The notes beneath the pieces are model-generated. The model saw only the letters and a program-made list of their open reading frames with translations. It was not told where the DNA came from and made no database searches. Positions 1 through 5,692 of a DNA stretch of 6,087 nucleotides are shown piece after piece. The stretch's first letter is position 1. Each line of letters opens with the position of its first letter. Made by a program: the position numbers and the translations under genes. This DNA comes from an uncultured Oscillospiraceae bacterium (lineage in GTDB: Bacteria > Bacillota > Clostridia > Oscillospirales > Acutalibacteraceae), in assembly GCA_900546895.1 (NCBI GenBank), contig UREO01000190.1, positions 1 to 6,087 on the forward strand. Direction: 5' to 3'.

Positions 1-422
1 GCTGGTATGATTTCTGGACAGATCAATTTTACTCAGGCGGACAGACCATAAGCGCGGACGCTCCGCTGGATAAGATTCCGCTCTTTGTAAAGGCCGGATC
101 CATCGTTCCAATGGAAAGCGCGGTGCTTCAGTACTCCCAGCAGACGACGGATTCCCCTTTGGAATTTCACGTGTACCCCGGTTCGGATGGACAGTCGGTT
201 TTATACGAAGACGGCGGAGACGGATATGAATACGAAAAAGGAAAGTATAATTGTATTCCTCTGCGCTGGAATGATGGCGATCGAGAATTTTTTATTGGGA
301 AATCCAATTACCGGTTTCCGCAGTCGGCGAGCGGGCGTTTGTGCCAAGTGGTGATTCACAAGGAAAAAACGGAGATTCGTTATGAAGGGGAACCCATGCA
401 GATAAAAATAGAAAAAATTTGA
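1..422 (+). CDS. GH31 alpha-glycosidase, C-terminal fragment
   Basis: This is the 3' end of a gene whose reading frame is open from base 3, giving 139 visible residues before TGA at 420-422. The fragment matches the C-terminal beta-sandwich of glycoside hydrolase family 31 (retaining alpha-glucosidases and alpha-xylosidases). It opens with WYDFWT (residues 1-6), then GGQTI (12-16) and the family's APLDKIPLFVKAGSIVP block (20-36). A DUF5110-like module follows, with VYPGSDG (57-63) and LYEDGGDGYEYEKG (67-80). The catalytic TIM barrel with its aspartate nucleophile lies upstream of the window, so xylosidase and glucosidase cannot be separated. No signal or anchor is visible at this end. The gene converges on the minus-strand sugar operon, so it is not co-transcribed with it, but the two may be functionally linked. 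The internal ATG at 111 is only a methionine inside the domain, not a start. Confidence 0.9.
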   Translation, partial: WYDFWTDQFYSGGQTISADAPLDKIPLFVKAGSIVPMESAVLQYSQQTTDSPLEFHVYPGSDGQSVLYEDGGDGYEYEKGKYNCIPLRWNDGDREFFIGKSNYRFPQSASGRLCQVVIHKEKTEIRYEGEPMQIKIEKI

Positions 423-471
423 AAACGTTTTTGGCAGGGCTTCCTGCAAAATGGCCCCGCCTAAAAACGTT
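408..471 (-). terminator. Probable intrinsic terminator of the leftward sugar operon
   Basis: An imperfect palindrome runs from 424 to 471. The arms are 424-432 with 463-471 (nine pairs) and 433-440 with 454-461, separated by a single bulged base at 462. As minus-strand RNA the 436/458 position is a G-U wobble, giving about 17 pairs around a 13-base loop; as plus-strand RNA it is an A-C mismatch. On the minus strand the stem is followed by TTC, AAA and a run of six T (412-417), with more T-rich sequence beyond. That orientation fits termination of the operon ending at 680, although the T-run is offset by a few bases and overlaps the end of the GH31 gene. A smaller five-pair hairpin (434-438 with 443-447) is nested in the 5' arm. 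Confidence 0.45.
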
Positions 472-480
472 GCGCAGAAA

Positions 481-521
481 ATGCGTCTTGACGGGGCTGC
501 AAAAGCCGTCTCAAGGCGCAT
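481..521 (+). terminator. Second palindrome, candidate terminator for the GH31 gene
   Basis: The arm 481-494 pairs with 506-521, with a two-base bulge at 509-510 and about 14 pairs. Position 486/516 is a U-G wobble only when read as plus-strand RNA; on the minus strand it is an A-C mismatch. The loop is about 10 bases. It lies some 60 bases after the GH31 stop and is followed by only three T (521-523), so it is a weak candidate for an intrinsic terminator of the rightward gene. It could instead be a copy of a dispersed palindromic repeat. Confidence 0.35.
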
Positions 522-679
522 TTCCATGCTGCATATCAAATTAATTTATTGCTGGATCCGGTTGCACAGCCCCATGGCGCGGAGAAGAAAGCGCACAATC
601 CGTCCCGCCGCGGTTGCCGTCCTTGAGGCCGAATACACGCGGAACGCAGGCGGGGGAAATCTTTTACAGAATGAAGCTG

Positions 680-1105
680 CTAGATGACGCCCTTCTTCAG
701 GATAACGTTTGCATACAGAGCTTTCTCGCTGGTTGTAACGACCGCATAGGCTTTTTTTGCCTGCTCGTAAAAGTCATATTTATTGACAGTTTTTTCCCGC
801 AAACCCTTTGCCTCGTACTTTTTGCCGATTTCGCGGTAACGGGGCCAAATTTCCGGCTGATAAGGGTCGTTTGGCAAAACCGCCATAAAGACCGTGGGGT
901 TTTCCACATAAGGGTCCAGAGGCATGAATTGCAAAATCGCGTCCAGAAGCTCCGGAATCCCATGCCCGTCACAGCGGATCACTTTTTCGGGATGCGCGAA
1001 TTTAGGGAAATTTCCGTCAGCCAGAACGATCTCGTCGCCATGGCCCATTTCCATCAGAACCTCAAGCAATTTCGGGGTCAGAATAGAAGGAATTCCTTTC
1101 AGCAC
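680..1105 (-). CDS. fucU: FucU/RbsD-family sugar mutarotase (L-fucose mutarotase-like)
   Basis: This 141-residue protein has the length and sequence of the FucU branch of the RbsD/FucU family, which interconverts the alpha and beta anomers of sugars such as L-fucose (FucU) or D-ribose (RbsD). Visible family blocks are MLKGIPSILTP at the N terminus, EMGHGDEIVLADGNFP (residues 19-34) with the expected catalytic His22, VIRCDGHGIPELL (42-54), FYEQAKKAYAVV (112-123) and the C-terminal LKKGV motif (136-140). E. coli FucU is 140 residues. The start is GTG at 1103-1105, chosen because GAGGAGG (1114-1120) sits 8 bases upstream and the conserved N terminus begins there. It is the last gene of the operon, 13 bases after the reductase. 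No fucose isomerase, fuculokinase or fuculose-phosphate aldolase is visible nearby, so the substrate need not be fucose; it may supply the anomer used by the neighbouring reductase. It should be cytoplasmic, as no signal peptide is seen. Confidence 0.92.
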   Translation of the reverse strand: MLKGIPSILTPKLLEVLMEMGHGDEIVLADGNFPKFAHPEKVIRCDGHGIPELLDAILQFMPLDPYVENPTVFMAVLPNDPYQPEIWPRYREIGKKYEAKGLREKTVNKYDFYEQAKKAYAVVTTSEKALYANVILKKGVI

Positions 1106-1113
1106 TTCTCATT

Positions 1114-1120
1114 CCTCCTC
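1114..1120 (-). promoter_or_regulatory. Shine-Dalgarno of fucU, overlapping the upstream stop codon
   Basis: GAGGAGG on the minus strand lies 8 bases before the GTG start of the mutarotase gene and shares two bases with the reductase TGA (1119-1121). It decides the GTG start at 1105. The nearer ATG at 1110-1112 is one base from the Shine-Dalgarno and out of frame. The overlap suggests translational coupling. Confidence 0.8.
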
Positions 1121-2132
1121 ACTGCGTGATGGTTCCGTTTTCGTCCCAGAGATCGTGCCAGTCCTTTGCGCCGGGCCACAGGAACACCTGTCCTTTAATC
1201 AGACGGCAGTTTTTGTCGGCCGCTTTCAGCTTTGCCATTTCCCCGTCGGTCAAGGGGTCCTCCGTGGTACATTTCAAATTGCTGACATACTCGTTTTCAT
1301 GAATCGAAAACGGAATGGGAATCTGGCCGCGCTGTACGGCCCATTTCAGGCAGATCACCGCGGGGTGCACGTTGTGCGCTTTCGCAATTTCCACCATTTC
1401 CGGCATTTGAATATCCGCTACGTCTTCGGCGGTCTTGTCGCGGTCGGGGCGCGTGGGGCTGCCGATCGGGCAAAATCCTACGGGCTGGATTCCGTGCTTC
1501 ACGGCATAGTCGAACAGCTCGGGCTGCTGGAAGCCGGGATGCAGTTCCATTTCGATCATGGTCGGCTTGATGCGGCACAGCGGCAGCACCGCCTCCAGCT
1601 TTGGGATCGTCATGCTGGACATTCCGAGGTTGTGTACCAGGCCCATATCGTGCAGCTTTTCCATTTGCCGCCAGGTCGCCATGAAATCTTCCACGCGGAA
1701 CGGCTTGGAGTTCGGGTCACGGGAATCGGCGTCCGCGCCGGGCCTATGGTAATTGGGGAAAGGCCAATGCATAAAGTAAGCGTCGATATAGTCCAGCTGC
1801 AGGTCGCGCAGTGATTTGGCGCAGGCAAGCAGAACCTCGCCTTTCCCATGCTGGTTATTCCAGACTTTACTCGTAATGAACAGTTCCTCACGTTTTACGA
1901 CGCCTTCAGCGAAAGCATCCGCAAACACCTTGCCAATCAGGTCCTCGTTTTCGTATACAGACGCACAGTCGAACATGCGGTAGCCGCATCTGATTGCGCC
2001 GGCCACCGCGCCGGAAACCTGCTCCGCCGTAAACCGGTCGGAACCGAAGGTTCCCATTCCGATACCGGGGATTTTCTCCCCGGTAGACAGAGTACGCTTG
2101 GGAACGATCCCGGGATTAATAAATTCTGCCAT
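1119..2132 (-). CDS. Aldo/keto reductase
   Basis: A 337-residue cytoplasmic NAD(P)H-dependent oxidoreductase of the aldo/keto reductase superfamily, a TIM barrel that reduces aldoses or other carbonyls to alcohols. The catalytic tetrad is intact: Asp55 and Tyr60 in FDCASVYENE, Lys89 in ITSKVWN and His122 in YFMHWPF. The N terminus carries PGIGMGTFG (22-30). Near residues 269-281 the usual cofactor-phosphate motif (IPKS-like) reads GQIPIPFSIHENE, so the lysine that typically contacts the NADPH 2'-phosphate is absent, which hints at NADH use (inference). The start at 2132 is chosen over an in-frame ATG at 2189 because AAAGGAG (2142-2148) is correctly spaced and because the longer form would run into the kinase gene upstream. 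It lies 25 bases after the PfkB-type kinase and 13 bases before fucU. A likely role is reduction of an aldose to its alditol, or the reverse oxidation; the substrate cannot be read from sequence. Confidence 0.9.
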   Translation of the reverse strand: MAEFINPGIVPKRTLSTGEKIPGIGMGTFGSDRFTAEQVSGAVAGAIRCGYRMFDCASVYENEDLIGKVFADAFAEGVVKREELFITSKVWNNQHGKGEVLLACAKSLRDLQLDYIDAYFMHWPFPNYHRPGADADSRDPNSKPFRVEDFMATWRQMEKLHDMGLVHNLGMSSMTIPKLEAVLPLCRIKPTMIEMELHPGFQQPELFDYAVKHGIQPVGFCPIGSPTRPDRDKTAEDVADIQMPEMVEIAKAHNVHPAVICLKWAVQRGQIPIPFSIHENEYVSNLKCTTEDPLTDGEMAKLKAADKNCRLIKGQVFLWPGAKDWHDLWDENGTITQ

Positions 2133-2141
2133 TGTGTACCT

Positions 2142-2148
2142 CTCCTTT
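2142..2148 (-). promoter_or_regulatory. Shine-Dalgarno fixing the reductase start
   Basis: AAAGGAG on the minus strand lies 9 bases before ATG 2132. It supports that start instead of the in-frame ATG 57 bases upstream, which would overlap the 3' end of the preceding kinase gene. Confidence 0.75.
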
Positions 2149-2157
2149 AATTGTAAT

Positions 2158-3102
2158 TTATGAAATCGGTTTTTCCAGTTGGTCCACACTCACCTGTTCA
2201 AGCAGCCTTTCAAGATCGTCCTGACGGAAAAAACCGGTCTCTTTGGTCATTGCATTCGCGGTTGAAACGGCCACGGCATAGCGAATGGCCTGTTCCATCG
2301 GAACCCGGCGCGCCATACTGACGGCAAAACCGGCCACCATACTGTCGCCGCAACCCACTGTGTTTACGACCGGAAGGTCCGGAGTGACCCCGTGAAAAAC
2401 GCCCTCCTTGCAAACGACAAGAACGCCGTCCTTCCCCAGCGATACCGCCACAACGGCAATGCCACCGCTGTGCAGCCGCTTTGCAGCCGCAAGGAGTTCC
2501 TGCCGCGAACCGATGCCGGTCTGCAGAAGCTGGCGGATTTCGTCCGTGTTCGGCTTGATCATGGAAGGCCCCGAGGACAGGGCGTTTTTGAGCGCGGCCC
2601 CGCTGGAATCCAAAATTACGGGAATTTTGTGGCGATTCGCCGCCCGGACAAGCACTCCGTAAAAATCCTCGGGTACTCCCTTGGGCATGCTGCCGGAAAT
2701 GACTACCACGTCGGCTTCGGGCAGGCGGTCCTCATAATCAGAAAGAAACTGCTGAATATTCTCCGGTAATACGGGGCTGCCGGGTTCCAGGAATTCCGTG
2801 CTCAGGCCGGCCTCCGCGTCGCGCACATTGATGCAGCAGCGCGTCTCCGTCTGTACATGCGTAAAATGCTTTTCAATGCCCTGCTCGCGGATTAAGCTTT
2901 CAAAAAAAGCGCCGTTATAGCCGCCCACAAAGCCCATTGCAGTGACCCGTTCGCCCGCAAGCGCGGCGACCCGGGAGACATTCAGCCCCTTCCCGCCCGC
3001 GGTGTTGTTGACTTCCTTCACACGCATTACCCCGTGCGGGCAAAGGCGGTCCAGAACATAAAGCTTGTCGATTGCGGCATTCAGCGTAACGGTTAGAATC
3101 AT
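2158..3102 (-). CDS. PfkB-family ketose-phosphate 1-kinase (1-phosphofructokinase / tagatose-6-phosphate kinase type)
   Basis: A 314-residue sugar kinase of the PfkB (ribokinase-like) family, in the 1-phosphofructokinase/LacC branch, which phosphorylates ketose phosphates to bisphosphates with ATP. Visible motifs are TLNAAID near the N terminus (6-12), the signature AGGKGLN (35-41), SGSMPKG (136-142), KPN (183-185) and the ATP-site VGCGDSMVAG (249-258) with the expected catalytic base Asp253. The anion-hole motif reads GCGD instead of the commoner GAGD. FruK (acting on fructose 1-phosphate) and LacC (acting on tagatose 6-phosphate) cannot be separated by motif alone. The neighbouring GatD-like and GatY-like genes favour a tagatose-6-phosphate-type substrate (inference). 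The ATG start at 3102 has AGGAGG 9 bases upstream (3112-3117), overlapping the TAG stop of the dehydrogenase gene, with a 13-base gap. Confidence 0.92.
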   Translation of the reverse strand: MILTVTLNAAIDKLYVLDRLCPHGVMRVKEVNNTAGGKGLNVSRVAALAGERVTAMGFVGGYNGAFFESLIREQGIEKHFTHVQTETRCCINVRDAEAGLSTEFLEPGSPVLPENIQQFLSDYEDRLPEADVVVISGSMPKGVPEDFYGVLVRAANRHKIPVILDSSGAALKNALSSGPSMIKPNTDEIRQLLQTGIGSRQELLAAAKRLHSGGIAVVAVSLGKDGVLVVCKEGVFHGVTPDLPVVNTVGCGDSMVAGFAVSMARRVPMEQAIRYAVAVSTANAMTKETGFFRQDDLERLLEQVSVDQLEKPIS

Positions 3103-3111
3103 AACCCGACG

Positions 3112-3117
3112 CCTCCT
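3112..3117 (-). promoter_or_regulatory. Shine-Dalgarno of the PfkB-type kinase gene, overlapping the upstream stop
   Basis: A perfect AGGAGG on the minus strand, 9 bases before ATG 3102, shares two bases with the TAG stop (3116-3118) of the dehydrogenase gene. This arrangement suggests coupled translation of the two enzymes. Confidence 0.75.
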
Positions 3118-4162
3118 ATTCGTTAATCAACAAAATCTTTCCGTGGACCTGTTCGGGATGGTAAAAACAGCGGAAAGCCTCCGCAACCTGCTCCATCGGA
3201 TATTTCCGGAAAATGAAATCCGGATCAAATTTCAGCTGGCCTGTCGCAAAATAGTGCGCGGTAAGCTCCCATTCTTTGCCCGGGAAAGGAGAAGAGTAGC
3301 TCATCCAGCTGCCGGTCAGCTTGAATTCCTTTCGATTCATGGCCTCCCACTCCTGCTGCGTAAAGCTGACATCCACGTGCGGCGTGCCGATACAGCAGAT
3401 TCGCGCCTTGTTTGCCGCAATTTCATACGCAACGTGGATGGTGGCAGGATTTCCCGCCGCCTCGAACACAAAATCAAAGCCTTTTCCGCCGGTTAATCCG
3501 GAGGTGTCCGCCCGATAGTCCCCGCTTTTCGTATTGACCACCGCATCGGCGCCCATGCGTTTCGCCAGCGCAAGGCGGCCGTCGTCTATATCGAACGCCA
3601 CAACCTTTTTCGCACCGAAGATTTTGGCCCACTGCAGGGTAAAAATGCCGATCGTGCCGCAGCCCAATACGGCCACGCAGCGGCCACCAAGGTAATCATT
3701 GCACAGCACGCCGTGCAGCGCGACGGTGGAGGGTTCAAACATGGCCGCCTGTTCGTAAGGAATGCTGCTGTCATATCGGACCGCGTTTCCGGCCGGCATC
3801 ACAACATATTCCGCAAAGCTTCCCTGCTGGCGGCTGCCGATAAAGCTGTAGTGCTTGCAAAGGGAAAAATTTCCGTTTTGACAGTCATCGCATTTCATAC
3901 AGGGAATCAGCGGTGCGCCGGAAACGGTATCTCCTACCTTTACATTTGTCACTCCGTCGCCCACCTCCGCTACGTCGCCGGAAAACTCGTGGCCGAGGAC
4001 AATCGGATAATAATGTGCGCCGTTGTACAGGACGCGAGGCACGTCGCTGCCGCAGATTCCCGTCGCACGGACCCGAACCTTTACCGTACCCGGTTTTACC
4101 TCAGGTGTTTCATAGTCGGTATACCGGATATCGTCATTTGCATACAGAACTGCTGCTTTCAT
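3116..4162 (-). CDS. gatD: GatD-like zinc-dependent polyol(-phosphate) dehydrogenase
   Basis: A 348-residue medium-chain zinc alcohol dehydrogenase. The GroES-like N-terminal domain has the catalytic zinc site at Cys37 (ICGSD) with His58-Glu59 (LGHEF) and Glu143 (MFEP). Cys88, Cys91, Cys94 and Cys102 form the structural zinc lobe. The Rossmann fold has GCGTIG (167-172) and an acidic Asp191 at the end of the next strand, indicating NAD rather than NADP. The blocks NGAHYYPIVLGHEFSG (47-62) and GSWMSYSSPFPGKEWE (284-299) closely resemble, from memory, E. coli galactitol-1-phosphate 5-dehydrogenase, which makes tagatose 6-phosphate. That places it nearer GatD than sorbitol or threonine dehydrogenase. 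The ATG start at 4162 overlaps the FGGY kinase stop as ATGA, and GGAG (4173-4176) is 10 bases upstream. Because a kinase gene precedes it, the substrate may be a phosphorylated hexitol, but an unphosphorylated polyol is also possible. Confidence 0.88.
   Translation of the reverse strand: MKAAVLYANDDIRYTDYETPEVKPGTVKVRVRATGICGSDVPRVLYNGAHYYPIVLGHEFSGDVAEVGDGVTNVKVGDTVSGAPLIPCMKCDDCQNGNFSLCKHYSFIGSRQQGSFAEYVVMPAGNAVRYDSSIPYEQAAMFEPSTVALHGVLCNDYLGGRCVAVLGCGTIGIFTLQWAKIFGAKKVVAFDIDDGRLALAKRMGADAVVNTKSGDYRADTSGLTGGKGFDFVFEAAGNPATIHVAYEIAANKARICCIGTPHVDVSFTQQEWEAMNRKEFKLTGSWMSYSSPFPGKEWELTAHYFATGQLKFDPDFIFRKYPMEQVAEAFRCFYHPEQVHGKILLINE
4159..4162 (-). promoter_or_regulatory. ATGA stop/start overlap (translational coupling)
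   Basis: The kinase TGA (4159-4161) and the dehydrogenase ATG (4160-4162) share bases in ATGA on the minus strand. Such overlaps commonly allow terminating ribosomes to re-initiate, which would tie the amounts of the two enzymes together and suggests they act in consecutive steps. Confidence 0.85.
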
Positions 4163-5676
4163 TGATTTGTCACTCCATGCATCATATTTTTCAAAGCTTC
4201 ATATACCCCCCGGTAAACGGCATAACCTTCGGAATAGGCCGCAGCGGTTTCCGGGTCCGGTACGAATTCCCGCCGGACAGTCACCGTCCGGCGTACCGCA
4301 TCTTCAAAGTCCCGGTACATTCCCGTACCCACGCCCGCCAAAACAGCGGCGCCCAGGGCCGTTGCGGTATCTGCGGAGGGAACGGCGATTTTTTTGCCCG
4401 TGACGTCCGCCTTGATCTGCATCCACAAACGGCTGTTGGCGGCGCCGCCCATCGACCGGAGTGTTTCGGAATGCGCGCCCGCCTGTTCGGCGACTTCAAG
4501 ATTGTGCCGCAGGGAATAGGCGACGCCTTCCATTACAGCCCGCGAAAAATGCGCCCGGGTTTTCGAGAAATCAATGCCGTAAAAAAGGCCTTTGGCCTCC
4601 GGGTCCCAAATGGGGCTCCGCTCGCCGGCCAGATAAGGCAGAAACAGGAGACCTTCGCTTCCGGCGGCAATTTCCGCGGCGGCGGCATCCATCTCCGCCA
4701 GAGAATGGGTGCCTTTTTTCTTTGCCAGCATCCGTTCTTCCGCGCAAAATTCTTTTTCAAACCAGTTTACGGCGCCGCCCCCTCCTACGGTGCCCCCTTG
4801 AAGGAGCCAGCACCCGGGAACCACGTGAGCGCCCAAGATAAGACGCGCATCCATTTGGCAGGTGTCCGTACAGATACTCATCCCCCCGGCTTGCCCGCCT
4901 TGTTCCTGCGTTTCCCCGGGATGAATGACGCCGACGCCCAGCGTGCCGCAGGCGGCGTCCAGGCCTCCCGCGACAACGGGGGTGCCTGCGGTCAGGCCCG
5001 TCGCCTCCGCCGCTTCCGGCGTTACTTTTCCAATGACGGCATGACATGGCACAAGGTCAGGAAGCAGCGCGGGATCAACGCCCATTTCGCGGCACAGGTC
5101 CGTGTCCCATACGCCGCGCGCGACGTCGTAGCAGTTCCAGCCATACCCCTGGCTTGGTTCCTGCGTCATACTGCCGGTCAGGCGGTAGGCGATAAAGCTG
5201 TTGGACTGAAGAATTTTATATGTATTCCAGTAGACCTCCGGTTCCTGTTCCTTATACCAGAGAACTTTCGGCATGGTATACATGGGCTGTACCGGATTTC
5301 CGTTTTTGCGGAACAGGCGGTCTTCGCCGAAACGGGCCTTTAAATCCGCGCAGATCTTCTGCGAACGCGTGTCCATCCAGATGGGCGTATTGCACAGCAC
5401 TCTGCCGTGCCGGTCAACGGCAATAGCGCTCCAGCTTTGTCCGTCTATTCCAATTCCCCGGATATTACCGGCGCTTATGCCCTTTTGGAGCAGCTCCCGG
5501 ACAGCGGCTTGGACAGCTTCCCACCAATCGTCCGGATTCTGTTCCGCCCAGCCTTTCCTAGGGTAATAGACAGAATAGCTTTTATTCACTTGGGCGAGAA
5601 CTTTCCCGTTTTCTGAAAAGGCAACCGCCTTACAGGAGGATGTTCCGATATCGATTCCCAGAAGCACATCTTTCAT
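4159..5676 (-). CDS. FGGY-family carbohydrate kinase (xylulokinase-like)
   Basis: A 505-residue, two-domain FGGY kinase, the normal family length, which transfers phosphate from ATP to a sugar or polyol hydroxyl. The N-terminal ATPase-fold phosphate loop is GIDIGTSSCKA (7-17). Substrate-side motifs are GIDGQSWS (76-83) and IWMDTRS (99-105). The catalytic base is expected at Asp240 in GGLDAACGTLGVG (237-249). C-terminal motifs are GERSPIWDP (351-359), EGVAYSLRHNLE (383-394) and the FGGY adenosine-site block SMGGAANSRLWMQIKADV (408-425). Typical xylulokinases have GQMHG where this has GQSWS, so xylulose should not be assumed. The family also contains alditol kinases (glycerol, ribitol, erythritol). 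The ATG start at 5676 has a modest AGAGG Shine-Dalgarno (5686-5690), 9 bases away. The gene lies 16 bases after the aldolase and overlaps the dehydrogenase by 4 bases. In this operon it may replace PTS phosphorylation of a hexitol or phosphorylate a ketose. Confidence 0.92.
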   Translation of the reverse strand: MKDVLLGIDIGTSSCKAVAFSENGKVLAQVNKSYSVYYPRKGWAEQNPDDWWEAVQAAVRELLQKGISAGNIRGIGIDGQSWSAIAVDRHGRVLCNTPIWMDTRSQKICADLKARFGEDRLFRKNGNPVQPMYTMPKVLWYKEQEPEVYWNTYKILQSNSFIAYRLTGSMTQEPSQGYGWNCYDVARGVWDTDLCREMGVDPALLPDLVPCHAVIGKVTPEAAEATGLTAGTPVVAGGLDAACGTLGVGVIHPGETQEQGGQAGGMSICTDTCQMDARLILGAHVVPGCWLLQGGTVGGGGAVNWFEKEFCAEERMLAKKKGTHSLAEMDAAAAEIAAGSEGLLFLPYLAGERSPIWDPEAKGLFYGIDFSKTRAHFSRAVMEGVAYSLRHNLEVAEQAGAHSETLRSMGGAANSRLWMQIKADVTGKKIAVPSADTATALGAAVLAGVGTGMYRDFEDAVRRTVTVRREFVPDPETAAAYSEGYAVYRGVYEALKNMMHGVTNQ

Positions 5677-5692
5677 AGCTTTTTACCTCTGT

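Noticed and set aside
201..539. Minus-strand open frame of 112 codons across the GH31 end and the palindromes
   Set aside because: It is antisense to the well-conserved GH31 C-terminal domain and crosses both palindromes; no homology is recognised.
451..687. Plus-strand open frame of 78 codons in the convergent intergenic region
   Set aside because: It starts within the first palindrome, runs through the second, has no clear Shine-Dalgarno, and its product is basic and low in information.
1110..1112. ATG as an alternative start for the mutarotase
   Set aside because: It is out of frame with the conserved protein and only one base from the Shine-Dalgarno; GTG at 1103-1105 has proper spacing.
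924..1814. Plus-strand open frame of 296 codons antisense to the reductase and mutarotase genes
   Set aside because: It has no family resemblance and fully overlaps conserved enzymes with intact catalytic motifs and Shine-Dalgarno sites on the other strand.
2133..2189. N-terminally extended start (ATG 2189) for the aldo/keto reductase
   Set aside because: The extension would overlap the preceding kinase gene and lacks family sequence, whereas ATG 2132 has a strong, well-spaced Shine-Dalgarno.
3913..5343. Very long plus-strand open frame (476 codons) antisense to the FGGY kinase and dehydrogenase genes
   Set aside because: The translation is arginine- and proline-rich with no recognisable domain, and it lies opposite two well-supported enzymes. 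High GC in codon third positions explains the lack of stops.
4159..5676. Calling the FGGY kinase xylB (xylulokinase)
   Set aside because: Only general FGGY motifs support it; the sugar-site motif differs from xylulokinases, and the neighbourhood points to hexitol or hexulose metabolism, so no symbol is given.
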